A stretch of DNA of 64,000 nucleotides from Bifidobacterium sp. 7101 (GCF_000499285.1 NZ_AWUN01000007.1:1-64000), one strand, 5' to 3'; numbered from the stretch's first letter, positions 29,469-38,577 are shown. The notes: generated from the sequence alone by a model not told the origin. Numbers and translations: made by a program.

Positions 29469-29963
29469 GTGAGGAAGCGTCTGCATGCGGCTCTTCATGC
29501 CTACAGATGCTGTAGCCTTGCCGCTATGGCATGCAGGGGACGGAAAGCGGATACAACAGGCGAGGATACGGAGAAGACCGACCTTCGCCGCACGATTCAT
29601 GTACCCGCTCATGCCGACCTTGTCCTATGGTTTCTAGGCTTGGTTCTGTTACTGCCAATGAGCTGGGGCTGGTATAGCAAAATTCCTATTCAGTTCTTTA
29701 TGGCATTCCCGTATGCCGTTGATTTTGCGTCAGACACTTGGGTGAACAGGATAATTGCGACCACTATTGTGGGGCTTGTCTGCTGGCTGATAAGCGGCAT
29801 TGTCCATATAGTTGCCTTGTATAAACGGAACTCGCGCAAAGCCCGGAAATGGTGGAACGTCGTCACAAAAATCCTGCTTGTCTTAGTGACGTTGATCGTC
29901 TTGCTGCATAGTCTGGCTGGGGTACTGTTCCTCTCGATAGACGTCAGCGATATTCCCCTGTGA
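29469..29963 (+). CDS. hypothetical small membrane protein
   Basis: The 164-residue frame has a basic N-terminal part and three hydrophobic segments (about residues 50-68, 93-117 and 133-155). The first 19 residues are doubtful: the GTG at 29469 has only GGGGAA upstream, and an ATG at 29526 (MACRGRKADTTG) is an alternative. No family recognised. It stands alone in the low-GC segment. Confidence 0.45.
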   Translation: MRKRLHAALHAYRCCSLAAMACRGRKADTTGEDTEKTDLRRTIHVPAHADLVLWFLGLVLLLPMSWGWYSKIPIQFFMAFPYAVDFASDTWVNRIIATTIVGLVCWLISGIVHIVALYKRNSRKARKWWNVVTKILLVLVTLIVLLHSLAGVLFLSIDVSDIPL

Positions 29964-30022
29964 GTAAACGCTGATGCTGACGCTCGCTCACCGCCTATAA
30001 GTCAATCAGCTTCATCAAACGT

Positions 30023-30241
30023 CTAACAATCTGGGTTCGCAAGGAACGCGGCACACGCTCGAGCAAGGGCCTCTGCTTCATCCTTGGCAGGAGGCCGGTC
30101 AGGATCAGATGCGATCAACAACTTATACATACCAAAGCTGAAACCTTTCCAAATCCAAATTTCAATGCCATTGGCGATTTCCAGAAAGGAGAACGGACGA
30201 CTGGAATCGGACTGATGGCCTAGATTAGTCCTCAACATCAC
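30023..30241 (-). CDS. possible small hypothetical protein
   Basis: A 72-codon frame starts ATG ATG with GAGGGG two to three bases before. The C-terminal half (KDEAEALARACAAFLANPD) looks like a real amphipathic helix. No family recognised. It may equally be a fragment of a larger lost gene, since it sits in a decayed region. Confidence 0.3.
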   Translation of the reverse strand: MMLRTNLGHQSDSSRPFSFLEIANGIEIWIWKGFSFGMYKLLIASDPDRPPAKDEAEALARACAAFLANPDC

Positions 30242-30490
30242 CCCTCATCGCCACCAACATGGCCAACAGCCCAACACCAGCCATCTACGGATCCCCATCA
30301 TCCTGAACATGTAGACCCCGGCAGGCACCACCTGCTCAACGCCAGCAGCCAGGTCCTCAGCGCCACCGGCGACCAGGCATACTTCAAGGACTTCTTGACC
30401 ATCCGCGTCACCATGCGCCTAGGCTTCGGGGTCCTGCGCCCTGAATGGCTCGCCCGACTCACCGTAACAAGACATCAGCCAAGCAGCTAG
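30230..30490 (+). pseudogene. stop-to-stop remnant without a start codon
   Basis: An 86-codon frame with no upstream start encodes a protein-like stretch (HHLLNASSQVLSATGDQAYF, then KDFLTIRVTMRLGFGVLRPEW) ending at TAG 30488-30490. GC is high at third positions, as in real genes here. I take it as the tail of a lost gene; the family is unknown. Confidence 0.3.
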
Positions 30491-30767
30491 ACAACACATC
30501 TAAAAGGAAACCACCGCAGACAACCGCCGCGAATAGCCGATCCAGCAAGCACCACGCCTACCCAGCAACACTACAAACCTATCCCGGGACGTAAGCCGGG
30601 CAAGACCCCTATCTCCTCCAGCCCGTGCTAGGGAGCGGATCAGAATCATAGCCAAAAGCCAAGAGAAGCAGCAAATACGAATGTCTCGTGAATACAATCT
30701 GTTTATTGCAAGGGGTCGAGCAGAGATGCCCAGTCCATATTGCTATTTCTGTCTATATAATTGAAAC

Positions 30768-31427
30768 ATGGCTTCGAGAATCTGTTGGCATTGCGGCCGT
30801 TTTTCGCATATGACCCCACAAGGGTCGCTCATATCAGGTGACCTCAATAACGCTCCTGTCTATGCAGAGGTTTGGTTTGCCATCTTCAAGTGTGACTCAT
30901 GCGGCTACGCGACATTGGGCATGATTGATTACAATTTTTCGCTATCGGATGTCGACGTGAGTCAAGCTCAAGAAGACTTCCTGAACGACAGTGAGGAAAT
31001 TAAATGGATTCCAGAAGCAGCCGTCGGGATGGAATATGAGGACGTTCCTACGGAAATAGCTTCCGTTGCTTCCGAGGCGTATTCCTGTTGCTCGATCTCC
31101 GCCTACCGTTCAGCAGTACTCATGGCCAGAACTGTGTTGGAAGCGACCGCCAAAGACAAAGGCGTCACCTCCGGGTCTCTGTATGAGAAAATCGACGAGT
31201 TGGCAGCAAAGACCATCATCACCAGACAGCTAGCCGAAGAAGCACATGAAATCCGGCTGCTGGGCAACGATATGGCCCACGGTGACCTGAATACGCCCGT
31301 GTCGAAAGAGGACGCTGAAGAAATCCTAGGCTTTCTCGATTCCGTACTTGACTATGTGTATCAACAGCCTATAGCCATAGAAAGGCGCAAGAAAGTTAGG
31401 GAGCAACGCAAACTGTCCAAAAAATGA
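30768..31427 (+). CDS. DUF4145 domain protein with N-terminal zinc ribbon
   Basis: The 219-residue protein begins MASRICWHCGRFSHM and has a second Cys pair, CDSCGYAT, near residues 43-50, forming a probable treble-clef or zinc ribbon. The C-terminal half is a DUF4145-type helical domain (SISAYRSAVLMARTVLEATA, then LLGNDMAHGDL). DUF4145 proteins often occur alone or fused to restriction and other defence enzymes; the molecular role is unknown. The gene is monocistronic and moderately AT-rich, in the decayed segment next to tRNA-Gly, which suggests horizontal origin. Confidence 0.7.
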   Translation: MASRICWHCGRFSHMTPQGSLISGDLNNAPVYAEVWFAIFKCDSCGYATLGMIDYNFSLSDVDVSQAQEDFLNDSEEIKWIPEAAVGMEYEDVPTEIASVASEAYSCCSISAYRSAVLMARTVLEATAKDKGVTSGSLYEKIDELAAKTIITRQLAEEAHEIRLLGNDMAHGDLNTPVSKEDAEEILGFLDSVLDYVYQQPIAIERRKKVREQRKLSKK

Positions 31428-32239
31428 CAGCGGCATGCGCGCGCCTTGCCTGACCCTGACGGTAATACCCACCAGATAGGGCATGTTTGGATTTCTTTAA
31501 CGAGTTGAGGCCCGACGGTATGAAGCCTTTGGCCCTTAACTATACTTGCCCGCAGACATTTTCCCTACTCCCTTTCCGCAGACGCGGCCGGCTGCCCTGT
31601 GACTGACAGCGGATTAAAGCCGAGGTCAAGGTCAGGGTAGGTGGTAGATGCCGGGCCGAGCAGTATGCGAAAGGCCGCAACGGCATCAACATGGACTGCG
31701 ACTACATCATCCCAGGCGGCGACAACATCCTGGATAGGCTACAATAGCTTTCATCGACCTGCCGTAAAGCCAGAACCGCAAGAGAAACCGCAGTGCACAA
31801 TGCATGGTATCGTGAAAGCTGGGCTTCGTTCGGTCGGAGAAAAATTCGGAATCTATTCATCCTGACATAAGACTATGCACCGACCATGACCCAGAGGTAG
31901 AGTCAGCAACTCTCCAGCTTCAATTTAGGGCGGTGCATATCAACAGCAGCCAAATAAGCGATTAAAGGCGTAGGGAGTCTCCCGCGAGATTCAGTATCAA
32001 GATTGAGTTGACGATCAGTCTTGAACTTTCGCACAACCCATATAGACAAAAGAGCACTATAAGACCTATAGCTGCCCATTTCCGCCTGTGTAACAATCAA
32101 GGTCGGCTGCTTCTTTGCCTATTCAATAGCTATGCGTCAACGCTAGGGCCTGTACATCCGCGCTATATTGTTGCCATCAATCAGTTGTCAGACCTAAATA
32201 AACAACCATTTTCCTTGAAAACTCAGGATTCCAGTCAAG
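31428..32239. other. gene-poor stretch bordering tRNA-Gly
   Basis: About 810 bp of lower-GC DNA with no complete gene. It holds one protein-like remnant (31622-31747). The remainder shows no repeat, tRNA or recognisable coding sequence. Its position at the 3' side of the tRNA gene is that of an integrated element. Confidence 0.4.
31622..31747 (+). pseudogene. C-terminal gene remnant
   Basis: An open stretch of 41 codons without a start ends at TAG 31745-31747. It reads EVKVRVGGRCRAEQYAKGRN, then GINMDCDYIIPGGDN, which looks like the end of a genuine protein. I cannot name the family. Confidence 0.3.
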
Positions 32240-32310
32240 AGCGGGCGACGGGAATCGGACCCGCCTCTGAAGCTTGGGAAGCTTCCATTCTACCAATGAA
32301 CTACGCCCGC
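32240..32310 (-). tRNA. tRNA-Gly (anticodon CCC)
   Basis: On the minus strand the sequence folds into a full cloverleaf: acceptor GCGGGCG with CGCCCGC, D-arm GTTC...GAAT, anticodon stem GAAGC/GCTTC around TTCCCAA (anticodon CCC), four-base variable loop, and T-arm GCGGG TCCGATT CCCGT. The discriminator is T, as usual for bacterial glycine tRNAs. CCA is not encoded. Confidence 0.95.
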
Positions 32311-32433
32311 AAATCCGGCCACCGGGGTCAAACCTCGGCCAACCGCATGCGAGTCACCATGGTAGCAGGTCTCGGCGATGTGCGCGAATCGCCAAGTCCG
32401 GACACGGTTGCGAGACAGGTCTTCAATCCACTT

Positions 32434-33552
32434 TCAGACGGTGCCGTCAGGCTCGATCAGGTCGGCCACCACCGTGGAGCAGGCTCCAAGCAAGGCTGCA
32501 TCCTCACCCAGGGCCGAGCGGTCGACCACTAATGGGCGCCGAAAATCAGTGGCCAGGGCATCGTTCATGGTCTTCTCCATGGCACTCAGGAAAATGCGGT
32601 TGACCACCCTGGAGTCGCCCAGGACAGCTACGCGAGGAATGTCCATAAGGCCGGCGGGCATGGTCAGAACACGACCCAGCAGTTCGCCAGCACGCCTCAG
32701 AATGCTGGCCAGATTGTCGGGGTCCCGATCCATTGCAGCAGTCAGCTTGGGAACGCTGATCAGTGATTCCAGGCAACCGCGCTTGCCACAGCGACACTGC
32801 GGGCCTGTGGGGTCAACGACCACATGGCCAATTTCGCCAGCCGCGCGATTGCAGCCGGTCACCAGCTCGCCAGAGACCAGCAATCCTGCCCCAACTCCGT
32901 CGCCCAGATGGACCAGCAACAGGTCGGACTGGCCTGAGCCAAACTGCCGCTCGGCCAAAACCTCATTGTTGGCATCGTTGTTGACCGTCACCTCCAAGCC
33001 TGTCTTCTCATGCAGATAGCCGCGCAGGTCGGTCTGAACCCAGCCCAGGTTGGTGGCATCATCCACCACGCCTTCAGCACTGACGATGCCGGGACTGGAT
33101 ACGCCGATGCCCATGACGGGGTGGGTTGCCCGCTGCATCAATGAATCAGTCAACTCCCCCACCAAGTCCAGGGGGACCTTGCCGTCAGCGGTCAGAGGGA
33201 TCTCCTCACGTGCCACTACCTGTCCGGTCAGGTTGAGCACCGCCCCCCTGAAAACGTAGGGTGTGGAAAGGTCCAGGGCCAGGATGCTGCGCCCGTCGGG
33301 ATTGATGCGCAGCAGCCGTCCCCGCTTGCCAGGCCCTGTGGATTTGCTATAACCCACTTCCATGAGCAGATGCTCGCCCAGCAGTTCGGCCACGATGTCT
33401 GATATAGCGACTCTGGTCAGCCCTGATGCGCGAGCCAGATCAGCCCTGGTCATGCTGACATCGGGGTAGAGCAACCTGAGCAGGATGGCTCGGTTGTGGT
33501 GCCGCACCGACTTGGGCAGCGCCTTGGACAGGTTGCCGGTATTGCTGGTCAT
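32434..33552 (-). CDS. ROK-family transcriptional repressor of the amino-sugar locus (NagC-like)
   Basis: The 372-residue protein begins MTSNTGNLSKALPK, has a winged helix-turn-helix (MTRADLARASGLTRVAISDI, near residues 37-56) and a ROK domain with the zinc motif CRCGKRGC. It probably represses the divergent epimerase-kinase-nagB-nagA operon and releases DNA when a GlcNAc-derived ligand binds (inference from NagC/NagR relatives). I choose the ATG at 33552 with AGGCGA five bases upstream; the frame is open for 49 more codons that are not conserved in style. A perfect palindrome lies in the shared promoter region. Confidence 0.85.
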   Translation of the reverse strand: MTSNTGNLSKALPKSVRHHNRAILLRLLYPDVSMTRADLARASGLTRVAISDIVAELLGEHLLMEVGYSKSTGPGKRGRLLRINPDGRSILALDLSTPYVFRGAVLNLTGQVVAREEIPLTADGKVPLDLVGELTDSLMQRATHPVMGIGVSSPGIVSAEGVVDDATNLGWVQTDLRGYLHEKTGLEVTVNNDANNEVLAERQFGSGQSDLLLVHLGDGVGAGLLVSGELVTGCNRAAGEIGHVVVDPTGPQCRCGKRGCLESLISVPKLTAAMDRDPDNLASILRRAGELLGRVLTMPAGLMDIPRVAVLGDSRVVNRIFLSAMEKTMNDALATDFRRPLVVDRSALGEDAALLGACSTVVADLIEPDGTV

Positions 33553-33773
33553 GATTCGCCTGACAATAGATAATGCGGGAACGGGGACCCGCCATGGGGA
33601 TTGGGCCTTGAACCCCGTGATCACGCCCATCCATGCTTGCACCTTATATTGTAAACTTCCTTGCCCGGGCAGGTCCATACCTCGCCATTGAGGCACCAAA
33701 GCTGTTGGTTTTCAGGACTGCGCACTAGCATCGTGAGCAAGACCACGGGGACAGCCAATAAAAAGTTCAGTTT

Positions 33774-33793
33774 CCTAACAATTAAGTGTTAGG
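33774..33793. promoter_or_regulatory. palindromic operator for the divergent ROK repressor
   Basis: CCTAACA at 33774-33780 and TGTTAGG at 33787-33793 form a perfect inverted repeat with a six-base spacer (ATTAAG), 57 bp before the epimerase start codon. Size and position fit a ROK-family operator. Confidence 0.6.
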
Positions 33794-33850
33794 CTGTAAA
33801 CAGACATCGAAAACAGCTGCATCCCCTCGCTGAGCAAAGGAGCGATCGCC

Positions 33851-35155
33851 ATGACCACGACACCGAACCATTCGGAAGCCTCACCGTCCGCCATAAATCC
33901 CCGATACCTGCTGGGCAACGAAGCCAACCGCATCTTCATGGCCTCGCAGACCTACGGCTTCCTGGACTTCGGGCGTGGGTTCCCCACCGAGCAAGGCGGC
34001 GCCGGCTGGCTCAACGACGACGGCAGCATCGACCCAGACCAGGGAATCCAGACCTGGATCACCTGCAGGATGACCCACGTCTACGCCATCGGCAGCCTCC
34101 TGGGCTACCCGGGAGCATCAGAGCTGGTCCATCGTGGCGTCCAGGCCCTCCAGGGCAACCTGCACGACGACGAACACGGCGGCTGGTACCCCTCGGTCTC
34201 CTGGCAGGGCCAGCCCGAGAGCGGCAAGACTTGCTACACCCACGCCTTCGTAGTCCTGGCTGCATCCTCAGCCATGCTGGCCGGCGACCCCGATGGGCAG
34301 GCCCTGCTGGACCAAGCACTGGAGATCTTCAATCGCTACTTCTGGGATGACGACAAGGGCCTGGCCGTCGACACCTGGAACAGCGGCTTCACCCGTCTTG
34401 ACCCCTACCGGGGGCTCAACGCCAACATGCACAGCACCGAGGCCTTCCTAGCCGTAGCCGATGCCACTGGCAAGGAGGATTATCGCGAGCGCGCCGGCCG
34501 CATCATCGACCAGGTCATCAGCTGGGCTGAGAACAACCAGTGGCGCATCCCCGAGCATTTCAATAGCGACTGGCAGGCCGACCTGGACTACAACCAGAAC
34601 AACAAGGCCGACCAGTTCAAGCCTTACGGGGCAACGCCGGGCCACGGGATTGAATGGGCCAGGCTGATCACTCAGTACGCACTAAGCAGGTTCGATCAGG
34701 ATGCCGACCGTCGCCACTACATCGAGGCAGCCGAGCACCTGTTCGCCAGGGCTGTGGAGGATGGCTGGGCCGCCGACGGAGCCGAGGGCCTGGTCTACAC
34801 CACAGACTGGCAGGGCCGCCCGGTTGTCCACGACCGCATGCACTGGACCCTGGCCGAGGCTCTGAACACCTCGTCCACCCTCTACGCAGTCACCGGCAAG
34901 GCCACCTACGCCGACTGGTACACCACCTTCTGCAGCTATGTAGACCACTATTTGATCGACCACCAGGGCGGGTCCTGGTGGCATCAGCTGGATGCCGACA
35001 ACCATGTCATCGGCACGGTCTGGCCCGGCAAGTCCGACCTCTACCATGCCTTCCAGTCCACCCTGATTCCCTACAACGACCCGGCGGTCTCCATCGCTAC
35101 GGCCATCAAGCGGGCCTGCGGACAGGGACATGCAGACCAGAATCAGGCCCGCTGA
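33851..35155 (+). CDS. N-acylglucosamine 2-epimerase (AGE) family sugar isomerase
   Basis: The 434-residue protein has the (alpha/alpha)6-barrel motifs of the AGE family: TWITCRMTHVYAIG, NANMHSTEAFLA, KPYGATPGHGIEW and FCSYVDHYLIDHQGGSWWHQ. The conserved catalytic histidines fall in these blocks. Family members interconvert GlcNAc and ManNAc, or isomerise mannose/fructose or sulfoquinovose. Position as first gene of a nag operon favours a hexosamine role, but the mannose isomerase-like GHGIEW context leaves the choice open. AAAGGAG lies eight bases before the ATG. The next gene starts five bases after the stop. Confidence 0.8.
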   Translation: MTTTPNHSEASPSAINPRYLLGNEANRIFMASQTYGFLDFGRGFPTEQGGAGWLNDDGSIDPDQGIQTWITCRMTHVYAIGSLLGYPGASELVHRGVQALQGNLHDDEHGGWYPSVSWQGQPESGKTCYTHAFVVLAASSAMLAGDPDGQALLDQALEIFNRYFWDDDKGLAVDTWNSGFTRLDPYRGLNANMHSTEAFLAVADATGKEDYRERAGRIIDQVISWAENNQWRIPEHFNSDWQADLDYNQNNKADQFKPYGATPGHGIEWARLITQYALSRFDQDADRRHYIEAAEHLFARAVEDGWAADGAEGLVYTTDWQGRPVVHDRMHWTLAEALNTSSTLYAVTGKATYADWYTTFCSYVDHYLIDHQGGSWWHQLDADNHVIGTVWPGKSDLYHAFQSTLIPYNDPAVSIATAIKRACGQGHADQNQAR

Positions 35156-35160
35156 AATCC

Positions 35161-36267
35161 ATGGCAGCATCGACCCCGCATCCCGAGGCGGATACAGATA
35201 ACGTCCAGGCTGGCCCGATCAGCCTGGGAATTGACATCGGCGGCACCAAGATCGAGGGCGTGGCCATGGACGGCGACAAGCGCCTGCTGGCCTGCCATCG
35301 AATCCCCACACGCGAGGGCAACCAGGCGGTTCATGACGACACGGTGACACTTATCCGCCACTTGTTGAATCAGGTGGGCCCAAATCGGGGTCCTGTCACC
35401 GTAGGCCTGGGCATCCCGGGGCGCGTGGATGCCGACCATGGAATAGTGGATGACGCAGTCAACCTGGGCATCCGCCACATGGCTCTGGGCCCTGCCGTCG
35501 CCAAGACGACCGGCCTGCCCGTCCGTGTCGAGAACGATGTCAACATCGCTGCCCTGGGAGCCGCCTCGCAGGACGGCGACTCCCTGATGGCCCCTGGAAC
35601 CACACCCCACTCCGAGGCCGCCCGGAACCAGGCCCGACACCCCGCGTCAGAGCCAGGGCGCGACAGACCCAGGGCCCTGCCCGACCAGGACGACCATGTT
35701 GTGGTCTTCATCAACCTGGGTACCGGCCTGGCAGCGGGCATCATCCGCGGGGGCCGAATCGAGCACGGAGCCAGTGGAGCAATCGGCGAAATTGGACACA
35801 TTCCGGTGGATGCCCACCAGTTCCCCTGCAAGTGCGGCCAGTGCGGCTGTCTGGAGACCGTGGCCTCAGGCTCCGCAGTGGAATCCCTTTGGCCAGGAAT
35901 CGCCCACCCCCTGCCTGACCTGATTGCCCAGGCAAGCCAGGGGAACCAGCACGCCCAGGAAGTCCAGGACATCATCGGCCATGGCATCGCCCTGGCCGTG
36001 CAGATCGTGGCCCTGACCATCGATCCCGCAATCATCATCTTGGGCGGCGGCATGAGCAAAACCGGCCAACCCCTGCTGGATTTGGTCACCGAGCATCTGA
36101 ATAGGAGCGCGGCCTGCAGCCACTTCATCGCCTCGCTGAGTCTGCCCGACCGGTTGCGCTTGGCTCCAGCCGACCTGCCCATCGCAGCCATCGGAGCCGC
36201 CCTGGCAGGACGCATGACAGCCGACAGTCGCCCATCTGACTTTATAGGAAAGGAAATCGCATCATGA
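35161..36267 (+). CDS. ROK-family sugar kinase (glucokinase / GlcNAc or ManNAc kinase)
   Basis: The 368-residue kinase has the ATP-binding loop LGIDIGGTKIEGV, a second phosphate loop in FINLGTGLAAGII, the catalytic Asp in VENDVNIAALG and the zinc motif CKCGQCGCLE preceded by GHIPVD. Residues of about 140-178 are a proline/arginine-rich insertion not usual in ROK kinases. ROK kinases phosphorylate glucose, GlcNAc, ManNAc or fructose at O6 or O4; the operon suggests an amino sugar. The start ATG at 35161 follows the epimerase stop by five bases with a poor ribosome-binding site, implying translational coupling. The stop overlaps the nagB start. Confidence 0.82.
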   Translation: MAASTPHPEADTDNVQAGPISLGIDIGGTKIEGVAMDGDKRLLACHRIPTREGNQAVHDDTVTLIRHLLNQVGPNRGPVTVGLGIPGRVDADHGIVDDAVNLGIRHMALGPAVAKTTGLPVRVENDVNIAALGAASQDGDSLMAPGTTPHSEAARNQARHPASEPGRDRPRALPDQDDHVVVFINLGTGLAAGIIRGGRIEHGASGAIGEIGHIPVDAHQFPCKCGQCGCLETVASGSAVESLWPGIAHPLPDLIAQASQGNQHAQEVQDIIGHGIALAVQIVALTIDPAIIILGGGMSKTGQPLLDLVTEHLNRSAACSHFIASLSLPDRLRLAPADLPIAAIGAALAGRMTADSRPSDFIGKEIAS

Positions 36268-37052
36268 CCGAAATCATCATCGTCAAGTCCCAGGAGGAAG
36301 CCGGCGAGATCTATGCCCGCTGCACGGCCGACCTGATCCGGCGCAAGCCTGACTGCGTGCTGGGTCTGGCCACGGGATCCAGCCCTCTGGCGGCATACAA
36401 GGCGCTGGCCGATCTGGTCCACAAGGAGGGGATCGACGTCTCCCAGGTGCGTGGCTTCGCCCTGGACGAGTACGCGGGCCTGGACCCGGCCCACCCTCAG
36501 TCCTACCGTTCCACCATCGACCGGACCGTGGTCGAGCCTTTGGGCCTGGACCCCGCCAAGGTGAGGGTTCCCAATGGAAACCTGGACACCATCAAGGACG
36601 CTGGCCGCGTATATGACCAGGCAATCGAGGATGCCGGCGGCGTCGACCTGCAGATCCTGGGCATCGGCACTGATGGACACATCGGCTTCAACGAGCCCGG
36701 ATCCTCCCTGGCCTCGGGCACCCGAATCAAGACCCTGACCGAGCAGACCCGCATCGACAACGCCCGCTTCTTCGACAACGACATGGACCAGGTGCCCACC
36801 CACTGCATCACCCAGGGAATCGGAACCATCCTCAAGGCACGCCAGCTTGTCCTCCTGGCCTTCGGTGCCGGCAAGGCAGAAGCCGTAGCCGAGAGCGTAG
36901 AGGGCGGCATATCGTCCTTCTGTCCGGCCTCCGCCCTCCAGATGCATCCCCACGCCACCGTGATCGTGGACGAGGCCGCCGCCTCCCGCCTGCGCAACCG
37001 CGACTACTACAAGTGGGCCTATGCCAACAAGCCTGACTGGCAGTCCATCTAG
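36264..37052 (+). CDS. nagB: glucosamine-6-phosphate deaminase
   Basis: The 262-residue enzyme turns glucosamine-6-phosphate into fructose-6-phosphate and ammonia. Motifs seen: LGLATGSSPL (phosphate loop), FALDEYAGL with the catalytic Asp, and LGIGTDGHIGFNEPGS with the catalytic His and Glu. The length fits the bacterial NagB class. The start overlaps the kinase stop (ATGA), with AAAGGA upstream. Confidence 0.95.
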   Translation: MTEIIIVKSQEEAGEIYARCTADLIRRKPDCVLGLATGSSPLAAYKALADLVHKEGIDVSQVRGFALDEYAGLDPAHPQSYRSTIDRTVVEPLGLDPAKVRVPNGNLDTIKDAGRVYDQAIEDAGGVDLQILGIGTDGHIGFNEPGSSLASGTRIKTLTEQTRIDNARFFDNDMDQVPTHCITQGIGTILKARQLVLLAFGAGKAEAVAESVEGGISSFCPASALQMHPHATVIVDEAAASRLRNRDYYKWAYANKPDWQSI

Positions 37053-37066
37053 AAGGCAAACCAAAC

Positions 37067-38374
37067 ATGTCCAAGGAAGCATACGAGTCGGCGGGGCTCG
37101 CGGTCGAATCATCCCTGAATGGACCGGCCCATCCCCTTGTCCTGACAGGCGCAAGGCTGATAGACGCCCGAGGAATCAGGGAAGACAGCTGGATTTTGGC
37201 CCTGGATGGCAGGATTGACCAGGTCGGGCAAGGCAGGGAGAGCCTGGAATCCGCCCTGAGGGCCGCTGGCCTGCCCAGCCTACCGCCCTCCTTCCAGCCT
37301 GGATCAGATACACATGACGTGAATGCGGACGGTGTGGAGTTTATCGACGCAGCCGGCCTCATCCTCACCCCCGGGTTCATCGACATCCACTCCCACGGCG
37401 GCTGGGTCCACTCCTTCGATGACGGCGACGAGGCCATTCGCACAGCCAGGGCCTGCCATATGGTCCATGGAACCACCAGGCAGGTGCTCAGCCTGATCAC
37501 CAATCCGGTCGACACGATGTGCACCAACCTGCGCTCGGTCAGGCGGGTCATGGACTCCAGACCCGATGTGCTGGGTGCCCACTTGGAGGGGCCCTTCATC
37601 GCCCTCTCCCGTAAAGGGGCGCACGACCCCAAGTGCCTGCGCGACCCTGAACCCACGGTTCTCGACCACCTCCTGGAAGCTGCCGACGGTTGCATACGTC
37701 AGGTGACGTTGGCCCCCGAGCGTGACCATGGCTACGAGGCCATATCCCGCCTGGCTGGGTCCAGTGTGGTGCCTGCGGTCGGCCATTGCGATGCCGACTA
37801 CGATCAGACCCGCCGCGCCTTCGATGCCGGCGCCCGTATACTCACTCATGTTTTCAACGCCATGAACGGCATCCACCACCGTCAGCCTGGGCCCATTCCG
37901 GCAGCCGTGGAGGACCCTCGGGTCACAGCCGAGCTGATCAACGACGGTTTCCATGTGCAGGACCCCTGCGTCGACCTGGCCTTCAGGCTCTTCCCCCATC
38001 GGATTGCCCTGGTCACCGATGCTATGGAGGCTACCGGCTGCGAGGACGGCGCCTACAAGCTGGGCTCCCTGGACGTAACAGTGAAGGGCGGCCACGCCCG
38101 CTTGACCTCCAACGGAGCCATCGCTGGCTCAACCCTGACCCTGGATGTGGCAGTCGGCAGAGCTGTCCAGACCATCGGTCTCCTGGCCCCCCAGGCCGTG
38201 GAAGCCGCAACCCTGACACCTGCCCGGGCCCTGGGGCTGGATCGCCCCAACCCGATCACCGGTGCTCCGCTGGGCCTGCTGTCACCCGGCTATGCTGCCG
38301 ATCTCCTTCTGTTGAACCCGGTCGACTGGTCCGTCAAAACCGTGGTCTGCAACGGACGCAGAATTCAGATCTAA
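37067..38374 (+). CDS. nagA: N-acetylglucosamine-6-phosphate deacetylase
   Basis: The 435-residue amidohydrolase removes acetate from GlcNAc-6-phosphate, feeding NagB. It has the metal motif DIHSHGGWV, AHLEGPF with the metal-bound glutamate, AVGHCDAD, LTHVFNAMNG and LVTDAMEATG with the catalytic aspartate. The N-terminal 60 residues before PGFIDIH contain a hydrophilic insertion (PPSFQPGSDTHDVNADG), so it is longer than the E. coli enzyme of about 380. It is last in the operon, 14 bp after nagB, and is followed by a large hairpin. Confidence 0.93.
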   Translation: MSKEAYESAGLAVESSLNGPAHPLVLTGARLIDARGIREDSWILALDGRIDQVGQGRESLESALRAAGLPSLPPSFQPGSDTHDVNADGVEFIDAAGLILTPGFIDIHSHGGWVHSFDDGDEAIRTARACHMVHGTTRQVLSLITNPVDTMCTNLRSVRRVMDSRPDVLGAHLEGPFIALSRKGAHDPKCLRDPEPTVLDHLLEAADGCIRQVTLAPERDHGYEAISRLAGSSVVPAVGHCDADYDQTRRAFDAGARILTHVFNAMNGIHHRQPGPIPAAVEDPRVTAELINDGFHVQDPCVDLAFRLFPHRIALVTDAMEATGCEDGAYKLGSLDVTVKGGHARLTSNGAIAGSTLTLDVAVGRAVQTIGLLAPQAVEAATLTPARALGLDRPNPITGAPLGLLSPGYAADLLLLNPVDWSVKTVVCNGRRIQI

Positions 38375-38454
38375 ACAACGAATAGCCAAAAGCCTCCGAT
38401 TCCTCCTTGCCTCTATGACAAGCCGGATTCTTCGCAACTAAGGGCACAAAGGCA

Positions 38455-38503
38455 GGAACGGTCAGAAGGGCCAGACGCTAGGCCGGGCCTTTCTGACCGT
38501 TCC
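38455..38503. terminator. long hairpin between nagA and htpX
   Basis: GGAACGGTCAGAAGGGCC (38455-38472) pairs with the matching strand ending at 38503, forming an 18-bp stem with one bulge and a loop of about eleven bases. No long T tract follows on either side. It lies between the convergent nagA and htpX genes, so it may end transcription from both. Confidence 0.55.
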
Positions 38504-38577
38504 CAAAATTATCGACCAAGACAGCGGAGAGGAATCACTGCTATTGATAGGCGTACAGGCGCATTAGCCCGCTGGTC

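Noticed and set aside
35370-37154. long minus-strand frame across the kinase and nagB
   Set aside because: It overlaps two clear enzyme genes in antisense; long shadow frames are common at this GC content.
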